Part shown: positions 45,575 to 54,637 of the stretch, piece by piece
Numbering within the stretch: position 1 is the first letter of the stretch
Layout of the letters: each line of letters starts with the position of its first letter
DNA from: Chimaeribacter coloradensis
GTDB taxonomy: Bacteria; Pseudomonadota; Gammaproteobacteria; Enterobacterales; Enterobacteriaceae
Direction of reading: 5' to 3'
Assembly (NCBI RefSeq): GCF_002858715.1
Contig: NZ_PJZH01000001.1
Span: forward strand, 186,001 to 250,000
Length of the DNA stretch: 64,000 bases
Notes under the pieces: model-generated
What the model was told of the DNA's origin: nothing
The model's database searches: none
The model's input: only the letters and a program-made list of their open reading frames with translations
Translations under genes and position numbers: made by a program

Positions 45575-46066
45575 ATGGATAAAGAACTGCAACAGACTGC
45601 GGAGAATCTGGGGGAAGTGCTGAAAGCACGCGGGATGAAGGTGACGTTTGCGGAGTCCTGCACGGCCGGGCTGGCCGCGATGGCGGTGGCGTCAGCGAAG
45701 TCGAGCGCCGACTTCTTCAGCCGCGGCTTTATTACCTACACCAATGAGGCGAAGCAGGAGGTGCTGGGCGTCAGCCACAGCGCCCTGGAAACCTATACCG
45801 CCGTGAGCGAGCCGGTGGTGCGTGAAATGGCGCAAGGCGCGCTGCGCATCTCCGGGGAGCAGGCGGCGGTCTCCATCAGCGGCTACGGCGGGCCGGATGG
45901 CGGGCCGGACGGCACCCCCGCCGGCACCGTCTGGTTTGGCTGGGCCTTCTCGGACGGCTTAACGGTCGCTGAGGTCGAACACTTCCCCGGTGACTGCGAG
46001 GAAGTTATTGCCGCCGCCGCACACTTTGCCCTGAAGCGCCTGACCACGCTGCTGGAAAGCCGCTAA
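45575..46066 (+). CDS. CinA C-terminal-domain protein (PncC/YdeJ-like)
   Basis: A 163-residue single-domain protein of the CinA C-terminal family, which includes nicotinamide-mononucleotide deamidase PncC. The motifs are VTFAESCTAGLAAMAVA (28-44), FSRGFITYTNEAKQEVLGVS, AVSEPVVREMAQGAL, SISGYGGPDGG and PAGTVWFGWAF. The SGYGGPDG variant (SGIAGPDG in PncC) suggests the YdeJ-like paralogue rather than PncC itself, and activity of that group is unproven. GGAGG lies 6 nt before the ATG. Confidence 0.82.
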   Translation: MDKELQQTAENLGEVLKARGMKVTFAESCTAGLAAMAVASAKSSADFFSRGFITYTNEAKQEVLGVSHSALETYTAVSEPVVREMAQGALRISGEQAAVSISGYGGPDGGPDGTPAGTVWFGWAFSDGLTVAEVEHFPGDCEEVIAAAAHFALKRLTTLLESR

Positions 46067-46584
46067 GCCCGCCCCTGTATCAGGCCCGCCGCAGGCATCC
46101 CGGGCCTGATGCGCCCCCGCCGGGGCCTTGCCCCCTTGCTGGATGAGATCCTGTGCCATCGCTAAGCGGCGCTTATTGCCGGTGGTTCGCAGCGGGCCGC
46201 CGCGCCGGGCCGTTTCACCCCGCAGGCGGCTTTTTCCTGGCACTATTCAGCCGGTTATTTGACGCCGTTAATTCCGCAGCGTGTAAAGAAACAATGCACA
46301 TTCTTTATTTTATTACGCGCCCTGATTAATAAGTGAATAACGCGGCTGATTATTTTTGGTGCTGCATCACATTGCCGGGCTTTTATTTTAATTTGCGGGT
46401 CAGGGTTATTCCCGGAAATAACCCGGCGCGTATAATAGAGAGGATGATAGCCTTCCTCACGCTTCTCATGTTTATCATTGAGTTATTTTGTTATTCACAG
46501 TGAGATTTAGTGTTGCTGTACCCGCTATTCGATTTCGTGTGGATGCTACCGTTTAAAAAATCTTACCAATCGGAGAGCATATCC
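46067..46584. other. Intergenic region upstream of the endolysin gene
   Basis: No gene is seen in this stretch of about 520 bp. Composition shifts from very GC-rich (46070-46250) to AT-rich (46260-46580). A perfect 8-bp inverted repeat GGGTTATT / AATAACCC (46403-46410 with 46417-46424) is followed by a -10-like TATAAT at 46432-46437, so it could be an operator or promoter for the downstream gene. Confidence 0.5.
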
Positions 46585-47220
46585 ATGACACGCGATCAAT
46601 TTAAACACGCCGCGGCCCTGACGGACACCCTGGCAGACCGCTGGTACGAGCCTTTTATGCAGACCTGCCATGAGTTCACCATCGACTCGTTGCCGCGTCA
46701 GGCCTGTTTTATCGCCCAGATCGGCACAGAGTCGGGCGGGTTTACCCGGATTATCGAGTCGTTCAACTATAGCGTGACCGGGCTGATTATTTTCGGCCCG
46801 CGCCTGACGCCGCAGCAACGCCAGGCGCTGGGGCGCAAACCCGGCGAACCGGCCCTGCCGGTGGAGCGGCAGCGGGCCATTGCCAACCTGGTTTACGGCG
46901 GCCGGATCGGCAATACCCACCCGGATGACGGCTGGACCTACCGCGGCCGCGGCCTGAAACAGGTCACGTTCAAAGGCAATTACCTGCAGTGCGGCCGGGC
47001 GCTGGGGCTGGATCTGCTGGGTAACCCCGATCTGCTGTTGCTGGACATCAACGCCGCCCGCTCCGCAGGCTGGTTCTGGCGGGAGAAAAACCTCAGCCGT
47101 TTTGCTGACATGGGGGATTTCATCGGCATGACCAAGGCGATCAACGGCGGGCTGAACGGGATTGAAGACCGGCAGGCGCGTTTGCGGGTGGCGCAAAAAG
47201 CGCTGGGGCTGACGAGGTGA
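46585..47220 (+). CDS. Orphan GH19 lysozyme/endolysin
   Basis: A 211-residue glycoside hydrolase family 19 (chitinase-like) protein of the type used as endolysin by enterobacterial phages. It has no signal peptide or anchor. Motifs are ACFIAQIGTESGGFTRIIES (the ESGG contains the likely catalytic Glu), YGGRIGNTHPDDGWTYRGRG, LKQVTFKGNYLQCGRALGLD and FIGMTKAINGGLNGIEDRQAR. GGAGAG lies upstream of the ATG at 46585, which gives MTRDQFKHAAALTDTLAD; the longer frame is unlikely. No holin, spanin or structural phage gene lies nearby. It could be a prophage relic, a domesticated wall hydrolase or part of a secretion or lysis pathway encoded elsewhere. Confidence 0.85.
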   Translation: MTRDQFKHAAALTDTLADRWYEPFMQTCHEFTIDSLPRQACFIAQIGTESGGFTRIIESFNYSVTGLIIFGPRLTPQQRQALGRKPGEPALPVERQRAIANLVYGGRIGNTHPDDGWTYRGRGLKQVTFKGNYLQCGRALGLDLLGNPDLLLLDINAARSAGWFWREKNLSRFADMGDFIGMTKAINGGLNGIEDRQARLRVAQKALGLTR

Positions 47221-47262
47221 CGGGGGAAGGGGAGCCAGACGGCGGGCGTCTGGCTCAGCGGA

Positions 47263-47487
47263 TTATTGGCGGTAAGCCTGCTTGATCTGGGCAAGCGTCG
47301 TGCGGAACGTCTCAGCCTGTTGCTCATCCTCAATCTGGGCGATGAGTTTTTCCAGGTTCAGTACCACTTTACCGGCATCCGCCTGGCCCAGTGCTTTCAG
47401 CATCATGGTCAGGGTTGCTTTCAGGCAGGCAACTTCGGTCGCCAGGGTCTCTACGTTCGGGGCAGTGGCAAAATCGTTAAGGCTCAC
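47263..47487 (-). CDS. yecF: DUF2594 protein YecF
   Basis: A 74-residue protein containing [20 protein letters not shown] and ending [11 protein letters not shown], matching YecF. The GTG start at 47487 ([15 protein letters not shown]) has AAGGAG 8 nt upstream and gives exactly the family length; a longer frame was rejected. Function unknown. As in E. coli it neighbours uvrY, but here it is in opposite orientation to uvrY and sdiA is not adjacent. Confidence 0.93.
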   Translation of the reverse strand: MSLNDFATAPNVETLATEVACLKATLTMMLKALGQADAGKVVLNLEKLIAQIEDEQQAETFRTTLAQIKQAYRQ

Positions 47488-48231
47488 AGTGTCATCTCCT
47501 TGCGATGAACAAACGCGTCCCGGCATACACAACGGCAGCACAGCGACGCAAATACAGAAGCGGGCGAGTATACCATAGGAATATTGGCCTTCACCTCCCT
47601 GCGCGCGCCCGGGCGCAGGGCATATGTCTGAAAAGGGAAAATTTGAACAAAAAAGTTATAAAAAAATGCCGGTGCGTGAAAAGGTACCGCTAAAAAGCGG
47701 GGTCATAAATATCAGGTTCCGGCTATTTATCCGGCAAAAAGCGCGCTTGACTAATTGATTGGCATGGCCGGGAGAAATAATTCGCTGGGTTTGATGTAAA
47801 CATCCCGTAAAAATAATCTGACAGGGTTAGCACTTTTTGTTATTGTTGACTAAATTCAAAGGTTTGCTCACCGTTACTGACGGCATGAAACCGCTAGCAA
47901 TTTTTTACAGTGTTTATTGGTCAAATAAGCGGGCATACAGTAAAATGAGCCTGCAAATAGCCGCTTCCCTTTTGCAACGAATAAAAAAACCCGGTTTGCT
48001 GACGGCAGCGCGCGGTTTGCCGCGTCTGGGTGACAGAAAACCCCGCGTTGCAAAAAACCGGTTGGGTTAAAAACAGGTTAGGTAAAAACAGAGGTTAACT
48101 CGTGCCGGTATAGCGTACACCGCCGCCTTTGCGGGGGAGCCGCTATCCTGTGTTCATTTCTGGCTTAGACATTGAAATTTCTCAGTGGACAATAGCTGAC
48201 GGCGTTACTCCCTTTTTTTGGAGAATTCTCT
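47488..48231. other. Long uvrY upstream region without a gene
   Basis: About 740 bp between divergent yecF and uvrY. Two open frames (47505-47693, 47837-48070) show no gene-like features. Visible structures are the hairpins CCTGCGC / GCGCAGG (47598-47619) and CCGCTAAAAAGCGG (47686-47699). A TTGACT -35-like box is near 47846. The long leader suits the multi-input control known for uvrY in relatives, but no specific operator was identified. Confidence 0.5.
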
Positions 48232-48888
48232 TTGATTAGCGTTCTTCTGGTTGATGACCACGAATTGGTGCGCGCAGGGATACGACGCATTCTTGAAGAT
48301 GTGAAAGGTATCAAAGTCTCAGGTGAGGCCCAGTGTGGCGAAGATGCCGTGAAATGGTGCCGCAGTAATGACGTTGATATCGTGCTTATGGACATGAACA
48401 TGCCGGGGATCGGCGGGTTGGAAGCCACACGCAAAATTGTGCGTTTCTCGCCCGATATCAAAGTTATTATGTTGACGATCTACACCGAAAACCCGCTGCC
48501 GGCCAAAGTGATGCAGGCGGGGGCAGCCGGTTACCTGAGCAAGGGGGCCGCCCCGCAGGAGGTGATTAACGCCATCCGGGTGGTCTCGGCCGGCCAGCGT
48601 TATATTGCGTCTGACATTGCCCAGCAGATGGCCCTGAGCCAGCTTGAGCCGCAGGCCGAGACGCCGTTCGGCTGTCTTTCTGAGCGCGAACTGCAAATCA
48701 TGCTTATGATTACTAAGGGCCAGAAAGTCAATGAGATCTCTGAGCAGCTTAATCTCAGCCCCAAAACCGTGAACAGCTATCGCTATCGCATGTTCAGTAA
48801 GTTAAACATCAGCGGTGACGTTGAGCTGACCCATCTGGCTATTCGTCACGGCTTATTCAATACCGAGAGCCTAACCAGCAGTGAGTGA
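48232..48888 (+). CDS. uvrY: Response regulator UvrY (GacA homologue)
   Basis: A 218-residue response regulator, partner of BarA, activating csrB/csrC small RNAs. The receiver domain has DDHELVRAG, phospho-acceptor Asp54 in [11 protein letters not shown] and Lys in [12 protein letters not shown]. The LuxR-type helix-turn-helix is [21 protein letters not shown] with [20 protein letters not shown]. The start is a TTG at 48232 with GGAG 8 nt upstream; no earlier start fits. It overlaps uvrC by 8 bp, the classic uvrY-uvrC operon. Confidence 0.97.
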   Translation: MISVLLVDDHELVRAGIRRILEDVKGIKVSGEAQCGEDAVKWCRSNDVDIVLMDMNMPGIGGLEATRKIVRFSPDIKVIMLTIYTENPLPAKVMQAGAAGYLSKGAAPQEVINAIRVVSAGQRYIASDIAQQMALSQLEPQAETPFGCLSERELQIMLMITKGQKVNEISEQLNLSPKTVNSYRYRMFSKLNISGDVELTHLAIRHGLFNTESLTSSE

Positions 48889-50713
48889 GCGTTTCGATTC
48901 CCAGGCATTTCTGAAAACCGTCACCAGCCAGCCCGGCGTGTACCGGATGTACGATACCACCGGGACGGTCATCTATGTAGGTAAGGCGAAAGACCTGAAG
49001 AAGCGTCTTTCCAGCTATTTCCGCACCAATGTCGGCAGCCGCAAAACGGAAAATCTGGTCAGGAACATTGACCAGATCGATGTCACCGTGACCCACACGG
49101 AAACCGAGGCGCTGCTGCTGGAGCACAACTACATCAAGCTTTACCAGCCGCGTTATAATGTGCTGCTGCGTGATGATAAATCCTATCCGCTGATCTTCCT
49201 GAGCGCGGATGACCACCCGCGCATCGCGATTCACCGCGGGGCCAAGCACGCCAAGGGCGAGTACTTCGGGCCGTTCCCCAACTCCTATGCGGTGCGCGAA
49301 ACGCTGGCGCTGTTGCAGAAGCTGTTCCCAATCCGCCAGTGTGAAAACAGTGTCTACCGCAACCGCTCGCGCCCCTGCCTTCAGTACCAGATCGGCCGCT
49401 GTCTCGGCCCCTGCGTGAAAGGGCTGGTGAGCGAGGAGGAGTACCGGCAGCAGGTGGAGTATGTGCGGCTGTTCCTGGCCGGCAAAGATCAGCAGGTGCT
49501 GACCCAGCTGATCGAACGCATGGAGCAGGCGAGCAAAGCGCTGAACTTCGAGGAAGCGGGGCGCATCCGTGACCAGATCCAGGCGGTACGCCGGGTCACG
49601 GAGCGGCAGTTTGTCTCAGGTGACGGTGATGACCTGGACGTGATCGGCGTCTCCTTTGATGCCGGGATGGCCTGCCTGCATGTGCTGTTCCTCCGTCAGG
49701 GCAAAGTGCTGGGCAGCCGCAGCTACTTCCCGAAAGTGCCGGGCGGCACCGAGCTGGCGGAAGTGGTGCAGACCTTTATCGGCCAGTTCTACCTGCAGGG
49801 CAGCGAAGGCCGCACCCTGCCGGGGGAGATCCTGCTCGATTTCGCCCTGCCGGAGAAAGACCTGCTGGCGGAGTCACTGAGCGAGATGTCCGGGCGCAAA
49901 ATTGCGATCCAGACCAAACCGCGCGGCGACCGGGCGCGCTACCTCAAGCTGGCGCGTACCAATGCGGCCACCGCGCTGGCGACGAAGCTCTCCCAGCAGT
50001 CGACGATCCATCAGCGGCTGGCGGAGCTGTCGAAGGTGCTGAACCTGCCGGAAATTAACCGTATGGAGTGTTTCGACATCAGCCATACCATGGGTGAGCA
50101 GACGGTCGCCTCCTGCGTGGTGTTTGACGGCAACGGGCCGGTGCGCGCCGAGTACCGCCGCTACAACATCACCGGCATTACGCCGGGCGATGACTATGCG
50201 GCGATGGCGCAGGTGCTGAAGCGCCGCTACGGCAAGGCGCTGGAGGAGAACAAGATCCCCGACGTGATCTTTATCGACGGCGGCAAAGGGCAGCTCGGCA
50301 TGGCGATGGATGTGTTTGCTGAACTGAACGTTACCTGGGACAAGACCCGGCCGAAGCTGATCGGCATCGCCAAAGGCACTGACCGCAAAGCGGGGCTGGA
50401 GACGCTGTTCTTCAAACCGGAAGGCGAGGGGATGGCACTGCCGCCGGACTCGCCGGCGCTGCACGTCATCCAGCATATCCGGGATGATTCCCATAACCAT
50501 GCGATTACCGGCCACCGGAAAAAACGGGCGAAAGTGCGCAATACCAGCGCGCTGGAAACCATTGAGGGCGTCGGCCCGAAACGCCGTCAGGTATTGCTGA
50601 AATATATGGGCGGGTTGCAACCCCTGCTCAACGCCAGCGTCGAGGAAATTGCAAAAGTGCCGGGTATTTCACATGCATTGGCAGAAAAAATCTACAATGC
50701 GTTGAAACACTAG
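48881..50713 (+). CDS. uvrC: Excinuclease ABC subunit C, UvrC
   Basis: A 610-residue nucleotide-excision-repair nuclease. The N-terminal GIY-YIG domain ([19 protein letters not shown]) makes the 3' incision. The UVR domain (about 200-240; [20 protein letters not shown]) contacts UvrB. The RNase H-like domain ([33 protein letters not shown]) makes the 5' incision, and the C-terminus has two helix-hairpin-helix motifs ([31 protein letters not shown]). The GTG start gives [12 protein letters not shown] as in E. coli, and length is identical to E. coli UvrC. Confidence 0.98.
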   Translation: MSERFDSQAFLKTVTSQPGVYRMYDTTGTVIYVGKAKDLKKRLSSYFRTNVGSRKTENLVRNIDQIDVTVTHTETEALLLEHNYIKLYQPRYNVLLRDDKSYPLIFLSADDHPRIAIHRGAKHAKGEYFGPFPNSYAVRETLALLQKLFPIRQCENSVYRNRSRPCLQYQIGRCLGPCVKGLVSEEEYRQQVEYVRLFLAGKDQQVLTQLIERMEQASKALNFEEAGRIRDQIQAVRRVTERQFVSGDGDDLDVIGVSFDAGMACLHVLFLRQGKVLGSRSYFPKVPGGTELAEVVQTFIGQFYLQGSEGRTLPGEILLDFALPEKDLLAESLSEMSGRKIAIQTKPRGDRARYLKLARTNAATALATKLSQQSTIHQRLAELSKVLNLPEINRMECFDISHTMGEQTVASCVVFDGNGPVRAEYRRYNITGITPGDDYAAMAQVLKRRYGKALEENKIPDVIFIDGGKGQLGMAMDVFAELNVTWDKTRPKLIGIAKGTDRKAGLETLFFKPEGEGMALPPDSPALHVIQHIRDDSHNHAITGHRKKRAKVRNTSALETIEGVGPKRRQVLLKYMGGLQPLLNASVEEIAKVPGISHALAEKIYNALKH

Positions 50714-50770
50714 GGGCAATGTAGCAACATACTCACAATAATCCCTTTTGCCAGACAGTTACTGAGCGCT

Positions 50771-51319
50771 ATGCAATTTAATATACCGACTTGCCTCACG
50801 TTGTTTCGCGTGGTTTTGATTCCCTTTTTTGTGCTGGCGTTCTACCTTCCGTTTGTCTGGGCGCCGATGGCCTGCGCCCTGATCTTCGTGGTGGCGGCCA
50901 TCACCGACTGGTTTGATGGTTTCCTGGCACGCCGCTGGAAGCAGACGACCCGCTTCGGCGCCTTCCTTGACCCGGTAGCGGACAAGGTCATGGTGGCGAT
51001 TGCGCTGGTGCTGGTGGCGGAGTATTTCCACGCCTGGTGGATAACCCTGCCTGCTGCCACCATGATTGCACGTGAGATCATTATCTCGGCGCTGCGCGAA
51101 TGGATGGCGGAAGTGGGAAAACGCAGCAGCGTGGCGGTCTCCTGGGTGGGCAAAGTCAAAACCACCGCGCAGATGCTCTCGCTGGTCGCGCTGCTCTGGC
51201 GGCCTGACCCGACGCTGGAGTTCGTCGGGATCATCGCGCTTTATATCGCAGCGGTGCTGACTTTCTGGTCAATGTTCCAATATTTGCACGCGGCGCGGAA
51301 GGATTTGCTTGAACCGTGA
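50771..51319 (+). CDS. pgsA: CDP-diacylglycerol-glycerol-3-phosphate phosphatidyltransferase PgsA
   Basis: An essential 182-residue inner-membrane enzyme making phosphatidylglycerophosphate. The CDP-alcohol phosphotransferase motif DG-x2-AR-x8-G-x3-D-x3-D is intact in [20 protein letters not shown] followed by LDPVADK. It begins [20 protein letters not shown]. The order uvrC, pgsA, tRNA-Gly, tRNA-Cys, tRNA-Leu matches E. coli. Confidence 0.97.
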   Translation: MQFNIPTCLTLFRVVLIPFFVLAFYLPFVWAPMACALIFVVAAITDWFDGFLARRWKQTTRFGAFLDPVADKVMVAIALVLVAEYFHAWWITLPAATMIAREIIISALREWMAEVGKRSSVAVSWVGKVKTTAQMLSLVALLWRPDPTLEFVGIIALYIAAVLTFWSMFQYLHAARKDLLEP

Positions 51320-51460
51320 TCGATGTGACTTAAAAAGCGCCAAATGAACATTTTGCGCTGATAATTCTGTTGACTCATTGGCACAGGTAAGTAGAATGCA
51401 TCGCATCAGACGGCAGCACAGCTCGCTGAAAGATAAATAAATCAGTAGCTTCTGATTATT

Positions 51461-51536
<76 letters not shown>

Positions 51537-51600
51537 AATTAAATAAGCTGGTAAGCGTAAGCATTACGAGTTTAGCCATGAAAAATGGCAAATCAGTTAC

Positions 51601-51674
51601 GGCGCGTTAACAAAGCGGTTATGTAGCGGATTGCAAATCCGCCTAGTCCGGTTCGACTCCGGAACGCGCCTCCA
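51601..51674 (+). tRNA. cysT: tRNA-Cys (anticodon GCA)
   Basis: 74 nt. The acceptor GGCGCGT pairs with ACGCGCC. The anticodon loop ATTGCAAAT gives GCA. The T loop has TTCGACT and the CCA is encoded. Confidence 0.97.
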
Positions 51675-51685
51675 CTTTTCCCGAT

Positions 51686-51771
51686 GCCCGGGTGGTGAAA
51701 TCGGTAGACACAAGGGATTTAAAATCCCTCGGCTTATGGCTGTGCGGGTTCAAGTCCCGCCCCGGGTACCA
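51686..51771 (+). tRNA. leuZ: tRNA-Leu (anticodon UAA)
   Basis: 86-nt class II tRNA. The acceptor GCCCGGG pairs with CCCGGGT by wobble at one end. The anticodon loop TTTAAAA gives UAA. A long variable arm, TTCAAGT in the T loop and an encoded CCA are present. Confidence 0.97.
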
Positions 51772-51815
51772 CGGAAAGTAAAAGAATAATAAAGCAATAA
51801 GCAGTAATGTCGTAG

Positions 51816-51838
51816 ACCGCCGAGAGGCGGTTTTTTTG
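51816..51838 (+). terminator. Terminator of the tRNA operon
   Basis: The stem ACCGCC / GGCGGT has a GAGA loop and is followed by seven T. Confidence 0.9.
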
Positions 51839-51926
51839 TTTTTGTGCTTTTCCCCCGCCAAATGCCCTCGCCATCGACGCCGGTTTTTTATACGCTGATC
51901 TCTCCTTATCCTACGGAGAAAAGACC

Positions 51927-52433
51927 ATGACGGAACCCGCCCAGCCTGTGACCATCAGCCGTTTTCAGCCCGCAGAACGTGACCACGTGATCAATGTCAT
52001 TTTGCCTATCCAGAACCGGGAATTCGGTATCGCCATCACGGCGGACCAGCAGCCCGATCTCAGCGACATCCCGGGGTTTTACCAGTCCGGGAAAGGGGAG
52101 TTTTGGGTCGCGCGCTGCGGGAATGAGATTATCGGCACGCTGGGGCTGAAGGACATCGGCAACCAGCAGGCGGCGCTGCGTAAAATGTTTGTCACGGCGG
52201 CCTACCGCGGCCGGGAGTGGGGCGTCGCGCCGCGGCTGCTGGCGGCACTGTTCCAACATGCCGGGGAAGCGGGCATCCGGGATGTGTATCTGGGCACCAC
52301 GGACAAATTCCTGGCGGCCCACCGCTTTTATGAAAAGCAGGGCTTCAGCGAGATCCCCGTAGAGCGCCTGCCGCCCGCCTTCCCACGCATGGCCGTGGAT
52401 AGCAAATTCTACTGCCGTTCTGTCATCCTCTAA
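51927..52433 (+). CDS. GNAT-family N-acetyltransferase
   Basis: A 168-residue acetyltransferase. The GNAT fold is visible: FWVARCGNEIIGTLGLKDIG (strands 3-4), then AALRKMFVTAAYRGREWGVA, holding the acetyl-CoA-binding R/Q-x-x-G-x-G/A type loop (RGREWGVA), and HRFYEKQGFSEI (motif B). Substrate unknown. CGGAGAAAAG lies 8 nt before the ATG. It is a single gene after the tRNA operon terminator. Confidence 0.82.
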   Translation: MTEPAQPVTISRFQPAERDHVINVILPIQNREFGIAITADQQPDLSDIPGFYQSGKGEFWVARCGNEIIGTLGLKDIGNQQAALRKMFVTAAYRGREWGVAPRLLAALFQHAGEAGIRDVYLGTTDKFLAAHRFYEKQGFSEIPVERLPPAFPRMAVDSKFYCRSVIL

Positions 52434-52471
52434 TCAGCGGTAAGCAGAGGAGTGCGGTACAAGATGCCGCG

Positions 52472-52705
52472 CTACTCATCCTGCCGCCAGTCGCCGCCCC
52501 ACTGGGCATTCTCAATCAGGGGACGCAGCGCCTGATCAAACACCTTCATCTGGGCGGGTGAGAGGTTGGCTAAGGTTTTTTCCGCCATGATCTGCCGGGC
52601 CACGCCGCGTGCGCTGGCGAGGTTGGTGCCGCTCTGGCCTGCCGTCTCTTCAATCAGTTCCGGCAGGTTGTGGTAGATATGGCTCAGTGCCTTGATATTC
52701 AGCAT
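52472..52705 (-). CDS. Small protein of unknown function downstream of yedK
   Basis: A 77-residue, mostly helical soluble protein (MLNIKALSHIYHNLPELIEE, ASARGVARQIMAEKTLANLS, AQMKVFDQALRPLIENAQWG). GGAGGAA lies 5 nt before the ATG. It follows yedK by 17 bp on the same strand, so it is probably co-transcribed. No family is recognised, but the ribosome-binding site and operon position support a real gene. Confidence 0.7.
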   Translation of the reverse strand: MLNIKALSHIYHNLPELIEETAGQSGTNLASARGVARQIMAEKTLANLSPAQMKVFDQALRPLIENAQWGGDWRQDE

Positions 52706-52722
52706 GTTTCCTCCACGGGCAG

Positions 52723-53430
52723 CTATACCAGCGGGTTATCGATCGGCGCCAGCAGTTCATGCCCCTGGTGGTGCGGGTTACCGACGGCTTTATCCACCGG
52801 GTGCCAGCTGAACTCTTCTACCGGCACTGCGCCCTCCGAAGCCAGCGTCCCGGCCTCCTCCGGGGTGAGGGTGGGGTCGAGCCAGGCGCGCGCCGCCTCC
52901 GGCGTCAGGACCAGCGGGCGGCGGTCATGGATGTCGAGTAACCCCGCATCAGAGGCCGCCGTCACGATCACAAAGCCGTCATCCTCCGGCGGCTCCAGGG
53001 CATCCGGGTGGAATTTGCTGATGGCGGCGAAAAACAGGGGGGCGTCACTCTGGTGATAGATAAAGTAGGGCTGCTTGCGTTTGGCGTCGTCCGGATCTTT
53101 TTTCCACTCAAACCAGCCGTCCGCCATCACCAGCGCGCGGCCGTGTTGCCAGAGCGGTTTGAACATCCGGCTCCCGGCGGCGGTCTCCACGCGGGCATTG
53201 ATTACCGGCGGCCGGTGGGCCTCTTTCGCCCAGTGGGGCTGGTAGCCCCAGCGTACCGGGTCGAGGCAGAGCTGGTCGTCACGCTGGTTCAGCAGCAGCA
53301 CCCGGGTGCCGGGGGCCACGTTGTAGCGGTCCACCGGCACCGGGTCGAGCGCGCCGTTGAAGGGGATCTCCGGGGCCAGCGCGTCCAGATACTCTGACCG
53401 GGTCCGGTGTTGTGAAAAGCGTCCGCACAT
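52723..53430 (-). CDS. yedK: SRAP/HMCES-family abasic-site protein YedK
   Basis: A 235-residue SOS-response-associated peptidase-family protein that forms a thiazolidine crosslink with abasic sites in single-stranded DNA through Cys2. The start at 53430 makes MCGRFSQHRT, placing Cys at position 2 as chemistry requires; the longer frame is therefore wrong. Other family residues are RYNVAPGTRVL, PVINARVETAAGSRMFKPLW, DGWFEWK with the conserved Glu and the active-site His in NDRMP-like LDIHDRRPLVL. AGGAGGT precedes the start. Confidence 0.95.
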   Translation of the reverse strand: MCGRFSQHRTRSEYLDALAPEIPFNGALDPVPVDRYNVAPGTRVLLLNQRDDQLCLDPVRWGYQPHWAKEAHRPPVINARVETAAGSRMFKPLWQHGRALVMADGWFEWKKDPDDAKRKQPYFIYHQSDAPLFFAAISKFHPDALEPPEDDGFVIVTAASDAGLLDIHDRRPLVLTPEAARAWLDPTLTPEEAGTLASEGAVPVEEFSWHPVDKAVGNPHHQGHELLAPIDNPLV

Positions 53431-53487
53431 AATACCTCCTGTTATCGCCAACAGGCTAAGTATAGAAGGGATAGGCGGCGGCCGCGG

Positions 53488-54009
53488 TCAGCCCGCTTGC
53501 GGCGCGTCCGGCGTCGGCAACAGGAGCTGGTAAAACGCCAGATCGAGCCAGCGGTCAAATTTATAGCCCGCCTGCTTCACGGTGCCGCAGTGGCTGAAGC
53601 CGAGGCGTTCATGCAGCACGATGCTGCCCCGGTTGGTGCTGTCGATGCCGCCGACCATCGTATGCACCTGCCGCGCCTGCGCCTCGGCGATCAGGCGCTC
53701 CAGCAGCAGGCGACCAAGCCCGCGCCCCCGGTGATCCGGGTGGACATAGAGGGAGTGTTCCACGGTGTATTTATTGGCGGGGAAAGGGCGGAAGGTGCCG
53801 TAACTGGCAAAGCCCAGCAGGGTGCCGTGCTCATCTTCCAGCCCGATCACCGGGAAACCGTTGTCGCGTTTCACGGCAAACCAGGTGCGCATCGCCGTGA
53901 GCGGCCGCGGCTGGTAGTCATATAAGGCGGTTGAGGTCAGAATCGCCTCGTTGAAAATGGCCAGAATCGCTTCGGCATGGCGCTCTTCACTGCATTCTAC
54001 CCAGTTCAT
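53488..54009 (-). CDS. Phosphinothricin/methionine-sulfoximine-type N-acetyltransferase
   Basis: A 173-residue GNAT of the PAT/MddA class. Motifs are AILAIFNEAILTSTALYDYQ, FASYGTFRPFPANKYTVEHS, LYVHPDHRGRGLGRLLLERL (acetyl-CoA loop RGRGLG) and LHERLGFSHCGTVKQAGYKF followed by DRWLDLAFYQLLL. The HSLYVHP and KFDRWLDL blocks are diagnostic of this class, whose members acetylate methionine sulfoximine/sulfone or phosphinothricin. The start at 54009, with AGGAGT 7 nt upstream, replaces a much longer accidental frame. It is divergent from an HTH-cupin regulator. Confidence 0.85.
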   Translation of the reverse strand: MNWVECSEERHAEAILAIFNEAILTSTALYDYQPRPLTAMRTWFAVKRDNGFPVIGLEDEHGTLLGFASYGTFRPFPANKYTVEHSLYVHPDHRGRGLGRLLLERLIAEAQARQVHTMVGGIDSTNRGSIVLHERLGFSHCGTVKQAGYKFDRWLDLAFYQLLLPTPDAPQAG

Positions 54010-54029
54010 CTTGAACACTCCTGTGGTGC

Positions 54030-54047
54030 TGTCTACTATAATGGACA
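54030..54047. promoter_or_regulatory. Putative operator between the acetyltransferase and HTH-cupin genes
   Basis: TGTCTACTATAATGGACA is an imperfect palindrome (TGTCTA / TGGACA) centred in the 70-bp divergent promoter region and overlapping a TATAAT-like element. It is a plausible site for the neighbouring regulator. Confidence 0.4.
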
Positions 54048-54079
54048 TTATTCTCCTAAAGTAAACGCGGGCAGGAATC

Positions 54080-54634
54080 ATGTCAATTGATGAGATTATC
54101 GCCGGCCAGTTGCAGGCCAGACGTAAAGGGAAAGGCTGGAGCATCGACAGGCTGGCACAGCAGTCAGGGGTGAGTAAAGCGATGATCTCAAAGATTGAAC
54201 GCCAGGTCAGCAGCCCCAGTGCCGCCACGCTGGGGCGGCTGGCCGCCGGCCTGGGGATTTCACTGACAGAGCTGATTACCGGGCCGGAATCCCGGCCGCA
54301 CCCGCTGCGCCGCCGGGCGGAGCAACCTGTCTGGCGCGACCCGGAACAGGGCTACCAGCGGCGGCAGGTCAGCGAAAAAGGCACCGGGCAGGGCGCAGAG
54401 CTGGTTGAAATCACCCTGCCGGCCGGGGCCGCCATTACCTACCCACGCTGGGAGCCTGCGCCTTACCGGCAGCAACTCTGGCTGTGTGAAGGCACGTTGC
54501 AGCTGACCTACGGGGAGACGCACTATCAACTGGCAGCGGGGGATTGCCTCAGCTTCGGCGTGGATGCGCCGCTGACCTTTGCCAACCCCGGCAGCCAGCC
54601 CTGCCGCTACCTGCTGGTCATGACCCCGGCCTGA
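54080..54634 (+). CDS. XRE-family regulator with C-terminal cupin sensor domain
   Basis: A 184-residue protein. The N-terminal helix-turn-helix (about 8-62) contains LQARRKGKGWSIDRLAQQSG, VSKAMISKIERQVSSPSAAT and LGRLAAGLGISLTELI. The C-terminal cupin domain (about 105-180) contains WLCEGTLQLTYGETHYQLAA and GDCLSFGVDAPLTFANPG. This architecture is typical of regulators such as PuuR/SutR that sense small molecules. It is divergent from the acetyltransferase, which it probably controls; this is inference from context. Confidence 0.88.
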   Translation: MSIDEIIAGQLQARRKGKGWSIDRLAQQSGVSKAMISKIERQVSSPSAATLGRLAAGLGISLTELITGPESRPHPLRRRAEQPVWRDPEQGYQRRQVSEKGTGQGAELVEITLPAGAAITYPRWEPAPYRQQLWLCEGTLQLTYGETHYQLAAGDCLSFGVDAPLTFANPGSQPCRYLLVMTPA

Positions 54635-54637
54635 CGG

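Noticed and set aside
47837-48070. 77-codon frame upstream of uvrY
   Set aside because: No ribosome-binding site and low-complexity basic tail; better explained as the uvrY regulatory region.
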